This document shows, piece by piece, positions 23,564 to 31,376 of a DNA stretch of 38,353 nt. The stretch comes from JBDTRY01 sp039931435 (GTDB lineage: Bacteria; Acidobacteriota; Thermoanaerobaculia; Gp7-AA8): assembly GCA_039931435.1 (NCBI GenBank), contig JBDTRY010000013.1:1-38353 (forward strand), written 5' to 3'. The notes below the pieces were generated by a model. That model saw nothing but the letters and a program-made list of their open reading frames with translations. It had not been told where the DNA came from and ran no database searches. The translations under genes and the position numbers were made by a program. The stretch's first letter is position 1. The number at the start of each line of letters is the position of its first letter.

Positions 23564-24712
23564 CTACTTCAGCTCCACCCGGTCGCCAACCGACATCTGG
23601 TACCGCATTCTGATGATGCGTCCGGTAGCCGTCGTATCTTCAGCCGTCAGAACGGCGATCTCGCCAAGGAGCTGCGGTGGATTTCCCTTGACCGGGCTCT
23701 CCCGGTAAACCGTGAGGAAATCGCCCGGATTGACGAAGTTCGCTCGGCCCAGATTGACCTCCACGAGGGCACCGTCCCCAAGTGAGTAACGGTAGTCTTT
23801 CGAATTTACGATCCACCCCGTCGACCGACCGCCGGTCGGATCGCAGAGGGTTGGCAGCGCCGGAACGCGCGCCAGCGGAATCGGCAACTGGGGCATCGGC
23901 TTCAGACGATCGCCAATGTGGATGTCGGTGCAGGCCTGGGTGACCAGGGCAGTGGCACCCTCGCTGTCAGCGCAGAGCACCCGCACCTGCCCGCGATAGT
24001 CGTAGTGACGGCCGATCACCGTTCCGCTTTTCGGATCGTTGATGAGCTCACTGGGCGTGACGACGATGTACGTCTCTCCAGGGATGATGCCCGTCCCCGT
24101 TCCGCCCTTGATGTAGATGATCTCGTTTGTGGCCACGCCCGTACCCTGTTCTTTGGCAGTGCCCATGTACTTCGTATCGGCGTCCTCAAACGCCGAAATA
24201 TAGTTGGGCATCGGCTCGTCGGTGGTACCTAGATATCCCCAGCAGTAGAGATCGGACTCGGAGCCGAGGGGAATCGGTGGGCCGGTAGCGACGCTGGTCT
24301 GGAGGACGGGAGCGGGAAGGCCCGAGGTATCTGTCTGCATGCTGTCGGTAGCAACAGTCTTCATGCTCTGGGAATCCGCGCCGGCTTCGCCCTTCATCAG
24401 GAGAGTGTCGCCCGGATAAATCCAGTGCGCGTCCTTGATGTACGTGTTTGCTTCCCACAACTGGGGCCAGAGGTATGGACTGCCGTAGTTCTTCGCCGCC
24501 AGCTGCCAGAGCGTATCGCCCTTGAGAATCTTGTAGACATTGCTACCCGGAGGGTACGTAGCTGGATCGGGCGGATACCAGGCAGTCCAATGATCGCCTG
24601 CCGAGTGAAGTTCTCCGGGAGGACGCGAGTGTTTCTGACCGGCCGCAAAAGCGGGAACTACAAAAGCCAACAGGAGAAAGGGAACCACCCCACGACACAC
24701 ACGAGCCACCAT
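23564..24712 (-). CDS. Exported LysM-domain protein
   Basis: A 382-residue envelope protein with a signal peptide (about 1-24, cleavage near AFA-AG) and one LysM module at 59-106: KILKGDTLWQLAAKNYGSPYLWPQLWEAN ending IYPGDTLLM (given in two parts of under twenty residues: KILKGDTLWQLAAKN and YGSPYLWPQLWEAN). LysM modules bind peptidoglycan glycans. The remaining 270 residues match no enzyme I recognise but contain segments typical of LysM proteins that sit at the wall, such as GETYIVV and GDFLTVYRES. AAGGAG upstream of the ATG supports the start. It follows the lytic transglycosylase gene on the same strand, so a role in wall remodelling or attachment is likely. No catalytic residues are identified. 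Confidence 0.85.
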   Translation of the reverse strand: MVARVCRGVVPFLLLAFVVPAFAAGQKHSRPPGELHSAGDHWTAWYPPDPATYPPGSNVYKILKGDTLWQLAAKNYGSPYLWPQLWEANTYIKDAHWIYPGDTLLMKGEAGADSQSMKTVATDSMQTDTSGLPAPVLQTSVATGPPIPLGSESDLYCWGYLGTTDEPMPNYISAFEDADTKYMGTAKEQGTGVATNEIIYIKGGTGTGIIPGETYIVVTPSELINDPKSGTVIGRHYDYRGQVRVLCADSEGATALVTQACTDIHIGDRLKPMPQLPIPLARVPALPTLCDPTGGRSTGWIVNSKDYRYSLGDGALVEVNLGRANFVNPGDFLTVYRESPVKGNPPQLLGEIAVLTAEDTTATGRIIRMRYQMSVGDRVELK

Positions 24713-24802
24713 TGTTCCTCTCCTTGGTGCGGGATCTGAAGCTCAGATCGATAACGCTAGAAAGATCAAACCATGAACGCTGCTGGTACCCGAATGTGGT
24801 TT

Positions 24803-24832
24803 ATGGTAGCAAAAAGAGGCGGTTCGCTCCAA
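24803..24832 (-). promoter_or_regulatory. Putative promoter of the LysM protein gene
   Basis: Minus strand TTGGAG (24832-24827), an 18-bp spacer, then TACCAT (24808-24803), about 90 bases before the ATG at 24712. The leader would be about 84 bases. I found no riboswitch I could identify in it. Confidence 0.35.
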
Positions 24833-24934
24833 TCGAAGGCTCGGCAGGCAGAGATTCAGGGCCTTGAACAAGGTCGCCGGGGGGATGAGCGTCACCTAAA
24901 AAGCGGGTGATCTGGTACGCCTCGCACGGCAGCC

Positions 24935-24953
24935 CCGCCGCATAGGGCGGCGG
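24935..24953. other. GC hairpin between lytic transglycosylase and LysM genes
   Basis: CCGCCGC and GCGGCGG form a perfect 7-bp stem with a 5-nt loop, 26 bases past the transglycosylase stop. No T-run directly follows on the minus strand; a T5 lies about 35 bases further on. It may be a terminator for the upstream gene, or chance in GC-rich DNA. Confidence 0.4.
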
Positions 24954-24978
24954 AGCAAACCTCTCGGGAGGATCGAGT

Positions 24979-25890
24979 CTAGCGAGAGGAACTGGAAACG
25001 GGGTGCGTTTCGCGCTGGCTTTCGGAAGGCGAATCCGCTCGGGCGTTTTCCCGGAAGTCGCTCAGCTGCCTGTTCCGTTTCTCGTAGTTTTTCATGACCT
25101 TGGCCACGTACGTGCGGGTCTCGCGATAGGGAGGCACTCCTCCGTATCGCAGCACCGTGCCCTCCCCGGCGTTGTAGGCGGCCAGAGTCTTGGTCATGTC
25201 GCCGTCGAAGCGCTCGGAGAGATACTTGAGGTACTTCACGCCGGCGTCAATGTTCTCTTCCGGATCATTGAGGTCCCGCGCTCCCATCCACCGTCCGGTC
25301 TTCGGCATCAGCTGCATGAGGCCACGCGCACCCTTCTGGGAACGTGCGCTGCTGTGGAATTTGGATTCCTGCTCGATGACGGCCGCAACCAGTGCGGGAT
25401 TGACGTCGTACTTTCGCGCTTTCTCGTGAATGAGATCGCCGAAAGGCATGGCAGTCGAAAAGAACTGCTCGCGGATGCTGTCATTGATCAGCGTCAGCTC
25501 ACGATGGATCTTACCCGTTGCCATCTTCTCAGAATGCAGCCAGGCGGTGTCGAAGAGCTTTGTCCGGGGCGAGACGAATCGGTCCGGAAAGACCCGTGAA
25601 AGTTTGAACAGTGAATTGGAAGCGAATGACTCCGGCATCGTAGCCACGACCGTCTCGTCAAGACCGCGCTTCTGGACGATTTTCATACTGTCCAGATCAC
25701 GCTCGACGAAGAAGTGCACGTTCTGCATGGCCTCGCTGGCACCCCCGACCGAAAGCGACATTCCGAGCATCAGAACGGCGATTCTTTTCGGCTGCGTCAG
25801 ACGTGACCTGAACCGGCGATTTAGTTTCCGCCGGATGACTGCCACTCCCGCCGCACCCCGTTCCAATCGACTCGGTTTTGCTTTCGGCAT
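24979..25890 (-). CDS. Lytic transglycosylase (SLT domain)
   Basis: Cleaves peptidoglycan glycan strands to 1,6-anhydro-muropeptides. In this 303-residue form a single hydrophobic segment at about 37-51 anchors or exports the protein. The C-terminal SLT domain (about 140-270) has the catalytic glutamate in AAVIEQESKFHS, then QKGARGLMQLMPKTG, NIDAGVKYL and LAAYNAGEGTVLRYGG. The ATG at 25890 is preferred because AGGAGG lies ten bases upstream. The frame is open to an ATG at 25986, which would add 32 unrecognised residues and place that ribosome-binding site inside the gene. The next gene downstream encodes a LysM protein, a natural functional partner. Confidence 0.9.
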   Translation of the reverse strand: MPKAKPSRLERGAAGVAVIRRKLNRRFRSRLTQPKRIAVLMLGMSLSVGGASEAMQNVHFFVERDLDSMKIVQKRGLDETVVATMPESFASNSLFKLSRVFPDRFVSPRTKLFDTAWLHSEKMATGKIHRELTLINDSIREQFFSTAMPFGDLIHEKARKYDVNPALVAAVIEQESKFHSSARSQKGARGLMQLMPKTGRWMGARDLNDPEENIDAGVKYLKYLSERFDGDMTKTLAAYNAGEGTVLRYGGVPPYRETRTYVAKVMKNYEKRNRQLSDFRENARADSPSESQRETHPVSSSSR

Positions 25891-26241
25891 CAGCCTTGTT
25901 CCTCCTGATGAAACGGGGTCCAGGTTTTCGCCCGCTAACGAGTTTTCTTCCAGAGATTCACTGAGGTTATTTGCATGGCGGTCCAACAGGGCTCTTCCAG
26001 GGATTATGCCCCAAAATACTTTCCATTTATGGTGCTATTTAAGCCAAGTCTCCTGCAGTCAGTAGTTAAGGGATGTAAACTCTTCGGCTGGTCTCGGTTT
26101 CGTTCAAACGGACGGCGCGGCCGTGCCGGTATCTTCAATAATAAAAAGCACTTAGTGAAAGATAGGCGATCGCGGCGAATAGCGCGGTGAGCCTCGTCAC
26201 AAAGCGATCAGCTGTCGAGAGAGGTAGGGATTCGAGGGGAA
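25891..26241. other. AT-richer gene-free leader upstream of the transglycosylase gene
   Basis: 351 bases with clearly more A and T than the surroundings, notably 26000-26060 and 26130-26165. On the minus strand it contains CATAAT and TATTAT hexamers that could act as -10 boxes, and a GC inverted repeat around 26112-26130. It lies between two minus-strand genes, so it should hold the transglycosylase promoter and a long leader. I could not match it to a known RNA element. Confidence 0.45.
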
Positions 26242-26967
26242 TCAGTCGGTCCGCTCAGACGCGGAGTAGTGCAGCATGCGCCGGCTCATCCAGCGCACCG
26301 CCAGACAATCGGCCAGACCCCGCGCTGCCCGGTTCATCGCTCCATATTTCGAAACGCCGAATTGCCGCGACCGATGATTCACCGGCATCTCCTCTACCCG
26401 GTACCCTTCGAGGCGGACGAGCGTCGGCAGAAAGCGGTGCATGCCGGTGAAGAGTTTGATCTTCTCGATGCACTCCCGTCTCACCAGCTTCAGCGAACAG
26501 CCAGTGTCTGTGATCCGGTCACCGGTAATCAGGTTGCGGACGCCGTTTCCGATCTTCGACTGAACTCTCTTTGAGAGCGTGTCGCGGCGGTTCACACGTA
26601 CACCGATCACCATGTCCGTCGACCCATCGCGCGCCCGGGCCAGCATTTTCGGGATGTCGGCGGGATCGTTCTGCAGGTCGGCGTCGAGCGAAACAATGTA
26701 GCGGCCCCGTGCCGCGCGCCACCCGGCGTCGAGCGCCGCCGTCTGACCGCTGTTCCGCGCCAGGGTGAGCAACCGTAGAATCGGATGGTCCCGGCGAAGT
26801 TCAATCAGGGCCTCGCCGCTGCCGTCGGTGCTGCCGTCATCGACTGCGATGACCTCGTAGCCGATCGCCAGAGGGTCGATCGCCGCGCGGATCTCCCCCA
26901 TCAGGATCGGGAGATTGTCCTTTTCGTTGAAAACCGGGAAGACCACCGAGAGTTCCGGTTCACTCAT
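26242..26967 (-). CDS. Family 2 glycosyltransferase (dolichol-phosphate mannose synthase-like)
   Basis: A 241-residue GT2 enzyme, expected to transfer a sugar from a nucleotide donor to a polyprenyl phosphate. The N-terminal LSVVFPVFNEKDNLP, the VDDGSTDGSGE donor site and SLDADLQNDP (DAD) are clear. QFGVSKYG near the end is typical of undecaprenyl/dolichyl-phosphate sugar synthases. Unlike many bacterial members it lacks a C-terminal pair of membrane helices. Start: ATG 26967, overlapping the end of the tatD-type gene by eight bases (ATG inside GATGAGTGA), so translation is coupled. The open frame begins at 26985 with unneeded residues. Confidence 0.9.
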   Translation of the reverse strand: MSEPELSVVFPVFNEKDNLPILMGEIRAAIDPLAIGYEVIAVDDGSTDGSGEALIELRRDHPILRLLTLARNSGQTAALDAGWRAARGRYIVSLDADLQNDPADIPKMLARARDGSTDMVIGVRVNRRDTLSKRVQSKIGNGVRNLITGDRITDTGCSLKLVRRECIEKIKLFTGMHRFLPTLVRLEGYRVEEMPVNHRSRQFGVSKYGAMNRAARGLADCLAVRWMSRRMLHYSASERTD

Positions 26968-27739
26968 CCGCGATCTCAACGCCAAAGAACTGCTCGAAAT
27001 TCAGAGTGGTCTGTTCGGCGACGCTTTCGACTGTACTCCCCCAGAGCGCCGCCAGTTGCGCGGCGATGCGGCCTACGAATGCCGGCTCGTTCTCCTTGCC
27101 GCGATGGGGCACAGGCGCGAGGTATGGTGTGTCCGTCTCGATCAGCACGCGATCCTTTGGAATTTTCGTGGCAACATCCCTGAGAGGCTCCGCGCTCCGG
27201 AAAGTCAGGATCCCCGAAAACGAGATCATGAAGCCCAGATCGAGAAGCACTCTTGCGATTTCGTAGGACTCTGTAAAGGAATGAAGCACCCCACGAACTC
27301 CTGCTACTTCCTCGCTGCGCAGCAGATCGAGCAGATCCTCACTGGATTCGCGGTTGTGAATGAGTGCCGGGAGGTTCAGCTCGCGCGCCAGTGCCATGTG
27401 TTGCATGAAGACACTGCGCTGAACGTCACGTGGTGAATACATGTAGTGGTAGTCGAGTCCGATCTCACCGATGGCCACGACTTCCTCTCCGGAAGCGAGC
27501 TGCCGGATCGATGCAAACGCATCCGCGTCGCAATCCTTCGCTTCATGGGGATGAAATCCGACCGCGGGCCAGACATTGGTCCGGCTCCCGGCGAGAATTA
27601 CGGCCGCTATCGAGTCGGCCGCCGCCGTTCCGGGCACGACGACACCAGCGACACCCTCGCTTCGCGCACGCGCGAGCACCTCATCCGCCCTGCCGGGCGG
27701 AAGCATGGCCAGATGGCAATGGCTGTCCGTGAGCTTCAT
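26960..27739 (-). CDS. TatD family metal-dependent hydrolase
   Basis: A cytoplasmic TIM-barrel hydrolase of the TatD group (3'-5' exonuclease or D-aminoacyl-tRNA deacylase activities are known in the family). In 259 residues all metal ligands are present: DSHCHL at 5-10, the glutamate in GEIGLDYHY, histidines in ALIHNRES and VLHSFTE, and the aspartate in IETDTPYLAP. Its length is normal for a single-domain member. There is no clear ribosome-binding site before the ATG. It is followed, with overlap, by the GT2 gene. Confidence 0.95.
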   Translation of the reverse strand: MKLTDSHCHLAMLPPGRADEVLARARSEGVAGVVVPGTAAADSIAAVILAGSRTNVWPAVGFHPHEAKDCDADAFASIRQLASGEEVVAIGEIGLDYHYMYSPRDVQRSVFMQHMALARELNLPALIHNRESSEDLLDLLRSEEVAGVRGVLHSFTESYEIARVLLDLGFMISFSGILTFRSAEPLRDVATKIPKDRVLIETDTPYLAPVPHRGKENEPAFVGRIAAQLAALWGSTVESVAEQTTLNFEQFFGVEIADE

Positions 27740-27827
27740 TGGCTGGAGAAACCAGGTCCGGGGATGCCGGATTTCATGGTACTGCTGCGAACGACCTTGT
27801 GTCGCCAGCTACGAGCGACATCGCAGG

Positions 27828-27841
27828 GCCGCATGCGGCCG
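27828..27841. repeat. 14-bp perfect palindrome upstream of tatD-type gene
   Basis: GGCCGCATGCGGCC lies in the 253-base gap (27740-27992) between the thiolase and TatD genes. A TACCAT hexamer near 27776-27781 (minus strand) could be a -10 box. A second small inverted repeat, GAATG-GCA-CATTC, is at 27853-27865. No RNA gene could be recognised. Confidence 0.4.
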
Positions 27842-27992
27842 GGTTCTCCGGGAATGGCACATTCAGTGTGCGAACCGACCGGACGTAAGGGCAAAGGGGG
27901 ACGGGCCCCACGCCCTGCGGCCCTCGGCGCATCTGCTTAGTAACCAGAGCGGTTTCGCCGCAGTTTCGGTCAGTTGATCGAAGAGCGAATCC

Positions 27993-29183
27993 TCAGACCC
28001 TCTCCAGCACCATGGACAGTCCCATCCCCCCAGAGATGCAGAGGGTGGCGAGGCCCAAAGACTTGTCCCGCGCCTTCATGGCGTGCAGCAGAGTCGTCAC
28101 GATGCGTGCGCCGGTAGCGCCGATGGGGTGTCCCAGGGCGATTGCTCCACCGTGGACATTCAGCCGTGCGCGATCCATCGTCAACTCGCGGTCGCACGCC
28201 AGAACCTGGGCGGCGAAGGCCTCGTTCAGTTCGATGAGATCGATGTCGGAGAGTTGCATCCCCAGCTCGGAGAGCAGCCTCTTCGTAGCCGGAACCGGCC
28301 CAATCCCCATGATCTTAGGATCGACCGCGGCCTGAGCGTAGCCTCGGATTCGAGCCATGGGCCGCAGCCCGAATCGTTCGATCGCCTCCGCACCCGCCAC
28401 GAGCATCGCCGACGCTCCGTCCGTGACGCCGGAGGCGTTCCCCGCATGAACGGTTCCGTTCTCACGAAAAACCGGCTTCAATCGAGCCAGGCCTTCGACC
28501 GTTGCTCCGGCACGAGGATGTTCATCACGATCGACGACGATGACTCCTTTACGCGAGGGCACGCTCACCGGAACGATCTCATCGGCGAACCGCCCTTCGT
28601 TCTGCGCCTGCTCGGCGCGTTTCTGCGACTCAACCGCGAACTGGTCCTGTTCCTCCCGCGAGATTTCGTAGCGGTCGGCCAGAGTCTCCGCAGTCGAGCC
28701 CATCAACTCGTCCGCCAGCGGACACATGAATCCGTCGCGGTACATACCATCGATCACTTCGTCGTCGCCCATTCGCAGTCCCCATCGGGCCCGCGGCATG
28801 AGATAGGGAGTGTTCGACATGGATTCGGTGCCGCCGGCAACCAGGAGCGAGGCGTTGCCCAGACGGATCTGGTCGGCAGCATTGATGATGGCCCGCAACC
28901 CCGATCCGCAGGCCTGATTGACTGTGTATGCGGGAGTCTCATTCGGCATTCCGCTGCGTATCGCGACCTGTCGCGCCACATTGGGACCGACGCCTGCCTG
29001 CCGGGCATTCCCGAAGATCAGTTCGTCGACGGATTCCGGCGACACGCCGGCCCGATCAAGCGCCCCCGAGACCGCCGCGACGCCGAGATCCGCCGCCGTC
29101 AGCGGCAGAAAAGCGCCCCCGAACTTTCCGATGGGAGTGCGCAAGGGGGCGATGATGAACACGTCTTCGTCGATCCTGGGCAA
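27993..29183 (-). CDS. Thiolase (acetyl-CoA acetyltransferase family)
   Basis: Catalyses reversible Claisen condensation or thiolysis of acyl-CoA. The 396-residue product has the acyl-binding cysteine at 92 in VNQACGSGLRAI, the NVHGGAIALGHPIGATGAR histidine motif, and the second active-site cysteine in TLCISGGMGLSM. Length is standard. Start: TTG at 29183 gives the full frame; a GTG at 29162 (FIIAPLRTPIGKF), with AGGA about ten bases upstream, may be the true start. It lies nine bases after the M20 peptidase gene, so the two are cotranscribed. Biosynthetic and degradative roles cannot be told apart here; no partner beta-oxidation genes are present. Confidence 0.94.
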   Translation of the reverse strand: MPRIDEDVFIIAPLRTPIGKFGGAFLPLTAADLGVAAVSGALDRAGVSPESVDELIFGNARQAGVGPNVARQVAIRSGMPNETPAYTVNQACGSGLRAIINAADQIRLGNASLLVAGGTESMSNTPYLMPRARWGLRMGDDEVIDGMYRDGFMCPLADELMGSTAETLADRYEISREEQDQFAVESQKRAEQAQNEGRFADEIVPVSVPSRKGVIVVDRDEHPRAGATVEGLARLKPVFRENGTVHAGNASGVTDGASAMLVAGAEAIERFGLRPMARIRGYAQAAVDPKIMGIGPVPATKRLLSELGMQLSDIDLIELNEAFAAQVLACDRELTMDRARLNVHGGAIALGHPIGATGARIVTTLLHAMKARDKSLGLATLCISGGMGLSMVLERV

Positions 29184-29192
29184 GAGAGGTGG

Positions 29193-30248
29193 TTACCTTT
29201 CGCTGAACCATGAGGTTGCGAGAGATCGATACGTCTCGATGGCCGCGAAAATTTCGGACTTGGCGATGCGCTCGGCCGCACCATGCGCGTCGAGGATTGA
29301 CCCCGGCCCGAAAAGCATGACTTTCCCGAGGGCGGACAGATGGGGAGCATCGGTGTTGAAAGCGACGACCACTGCTTCCGTATCGGGCGGCACCATCATC
29401 CATGTGGGCGGGTTCCCGTGCGAGGCCACGATTTCCCCTCCATGACGCTCTACGATTTCGGCAAGTCGCGCGCTGACGATCTCAGGTGGTCCGACCGTCC
29501 GGAAAATCATCTGCAACTCCGCCTGGCCGGGGATGATGTTCGGCTTCTCGCCTCCCCTGATCACGCCGACATTGGCGGTGGCCTCTCCCAGAATCGGATC
29601 CATACCCCACCCGGTAGCGGAAATCTCAACGATGGCAGCGACCATCTTCAGCACGGCCGAGTCGCCGAGCTCCGGGTAAGCAGAGTGGGCGGCGACGCCG
29701 CGAAAACGGACCGTGGCCGTGAGCGCCCCCTTGCTTGCCCTCACGAATCGCGATTGGGTGGGCTCGCCGACGACGACGAGTTCGATGTTCCTGTCACAGA
29801 AATGCCTGTTCGCCTCCCTGGCGCCGATGGAATCGGTCTCCTCGCCGACGACGAAGAGGTAGCCGAAGTCCCGTAAACCACTGGTTCGCAGCGACTCTCC
29901 CGTAGCAAGCATCGCGGCGATGATTCCTTTTGTGTCGCATGCTCCTCTTCCGTATACGAACTCGTCGTCTTCGGATGACCGGAAGAATGGCGGAACCGTA
30001 TCCGTGTGCGTGCAGAAAACAACACGGGGCACGCCACCGGCACTTGCAAAGAGGTTGAAACGGTCCGTACTGACCGTCTGCCTCTCCGTGGCAAAGCCTA
30101 ACCCCTGGAGAAGGGTCTCGAGGAACTCACTGACGGCACGCTCGTCACCCGTAACGGAAGGGAGATCGATCAGATCCCGGCAGAGCCGAATCGGGTCAAG
30201 AGGCACGCGCACATTGTTACAGAGTCTCGCGGGATTGATCGCTTTCAT
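29193..30248 (-). CDS. M20 family metallopeptidase (DapE/ArgE-like)
   Basis: A di-zinc amidohydrolase of the succinyl-diaminopimelate desuccinylase / acetylornithine deacetylase group. In 351 residues the ligands are in place: H81 and D83 in CTHTDTVPP, D105 in GRGACDTKG, the catalytic and metal glutamates in VGEETDSIG (136-137), E162 in GEPT, and the final histidine in GSILDAHGAAE near 327. AAHSAYPE marks the lid domain. Its length is close to DapE. Lysine/peptidoglycan or arginine synthesis is possible, but no such neighbours are present. ATG 30248 is used; a GTG fourteen codons in, preceded by TAACAAT six bases upstream, could be a leaderless start. Confidence 0.9.
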   Translation of the reverse strand: MKAINPARLCNNVRVPLDPIRLCRDLIDLPSVTGDERAVSEFLETLLQGLGFATERQTVSTDRFNLFASAGGVPRVVFCTHTDTVPPFFRSSEDDEFVYGRGACDTKGIIAAMLATGESLRTSGLRDFGYLFVVGEETDSIGAREANRHFCDRNIELVVVGEPTQSRFVRASKGALTATVRFRGVAAHSAYPELGDSAVLKMVAAIVEISATGWGMDPILGEATANVGVIRGGEKPNIIPGQAELQMIFRTVGPPEIVSARLAEIVERHGGEIVASHGNPPTWMMVPPDTEAVVVAFNTDAPHLSALGKVMLFGPGSILDAHGAAERIAKSEIFAAIETYRSLATSWFSER

Positions 30249-30311
30249 CCCAGGGAGCGTTCCGCCCGGTCCAAGAAATAACTAATTTCCTGCGAAGGTT
30301 GCCGCAGACGT

Positions 30312-31376
30312 ATGCCGGCTCGCCTCGGGATCACTCTGATCGTCGCAGTTTTTCTTGCCGCGACCGCCGCAGCTGACGTGCAATTCATCTCACCAGTGAG
30401 CGGCAGCCAGGCCGTCGGCGTTCAGGTCATCGAAATCGAGTCAACGAGCACCGGGATCGATCGGGTCGAATTCCGGGTCGACGGACTGCTGGCCGGCGTA
30501 GCCCGTTCTGCTCCCTGGAGAATTGAATTCGACTTCGGTGAGTCCCTGGCTACGAGAGAGATTACGGCGGAGGTATTTTCCGCGCATTATCAGCACCGCG
30601 AACGGGGCACAATTCGAACGGCAACACCGGGCATCGGCGAGACTGTAACGGTCCGATTGGTCGAGGTTCCGATTCAATTTCGGGGCCGGAAGATTCCGTC
30701 AAGTAGAGACCTCTCGGTTTTCGAGAACGGGACGCGGCAGGAAATACTCGAGCTTCGCAATTCCCGCGGACCGACGAGTTTTCTCTTCGTCGTCGATCGC
30801 TCCTCGAGTATGAGCAACGGAAAGCTGCGATCCGCTCTGGAGGCAGTCGGTGGGGAGCTCTCCTCGCTTCGATCGGGTGACGATGCCCGCATCGTATTCT
30901 TCAATCACCTTGTCGATGCCCCGCAGCCCGTCGCTACGAAGAAGGACGTTGAGCGAATACGCGTCGAGCCATCCGGAGGAACGTCTCTTCGGGACGCAGT
31001 GGCCTCGTTGCAGCCAGGCCGTCGGGCCGTCGTCATCGTCATCACTGATGGAGGGGACCGCAACAGCGAACTCACCGACGAAGAGGCGTTGCGCAAAGTC
31101 ACGCGCGGAAATGTCACGCTGTTCGCCATCGCGCTTGGCAGCGGAAATGCCCGCGGTTTCTTACGGCAGTCTGCGACAAGTACGGGCGGCCGTGTTCTTC
31201 AGTCCTCTCCCCAGCGTCTGGCGGCCGATCTTCGCTCAGTCATGGCAGAGGTCGACACGCGCTGGATCGTCAGCTACCAGAGCAGCAACATCGCCGCCGG
31301 CTGGCGAACGATCGAGGTCTCGGCCAGAGGAGCGATGGCGGTCAGGGCTGAACGCAAAGGTTACTACGCGCAATGA
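30312..31376 (+). CDS. Exported VWA-domain protein (acidobacterial VWFA type)
   Basis: A 354-residue exported protein with a signal peptide (about 1-21, ending ATAAA-DV). An N-terminal beta-rich region (22-150) contains VEFRVDGLLAG, the kind of Ig-like strand seen in acidobacterial VWFA proteins. A von Willebrand A domain spans about 155-320. Its MIDAS motif is intact: D162-R-S164-S-S166 in VVDRSSSMS, the threonine in GGTSLRDA, and the aspartate in ITDGGDRNS. Such domains bind metal-dependent protein ligands. The next gene overlaps its stop by four bases. Binding partner unknown. Confidence 0.88.
   Translation: MPARLGITLIVAVFLAATAAADVQFISPVSGSQAVGVQVIEIESTSTGIDRVEFRVDGLLAGVARSAPWRIEFDFGESLATREITAEVFSAHYQHRERGTIRTATPGIGETVTVRLVEVPIQFRGRKIPSSRDLSVFENGTRQEILELRNSRGPTSFLFVVDRSSSMSNGKLRSALEAVGGELSSLRSGDDARIVFFNHLVDAPQPVATKKDVERIRVEPSGGTSLRDAVASLQPGRRAVVIVITDGGDRNSELTDEEALRKVTRGNVTLFAIALGSGNARGFLRQSATSTGGRVLQSSPQRLAADLRSVMAEVDTRWIVSYQSSNIAAGWRTIEVSARGAMAVRAERKGYYAQ

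Noticed and set aside
24713..24978. Possible c-di-AMP or c-di-GMP riboswitch upstream of the LysM gene
   Set aside because: A GC hairpin and a promoter-like pair are visible, but none of the conserved core sequences of those classes could be found.
28083..29213. A 376-codon plus-strand open frame opposite the thiolase gene
   Set aside because: Antisense to a complete thiolase with all catalytic motifs. The translated product has no family features.
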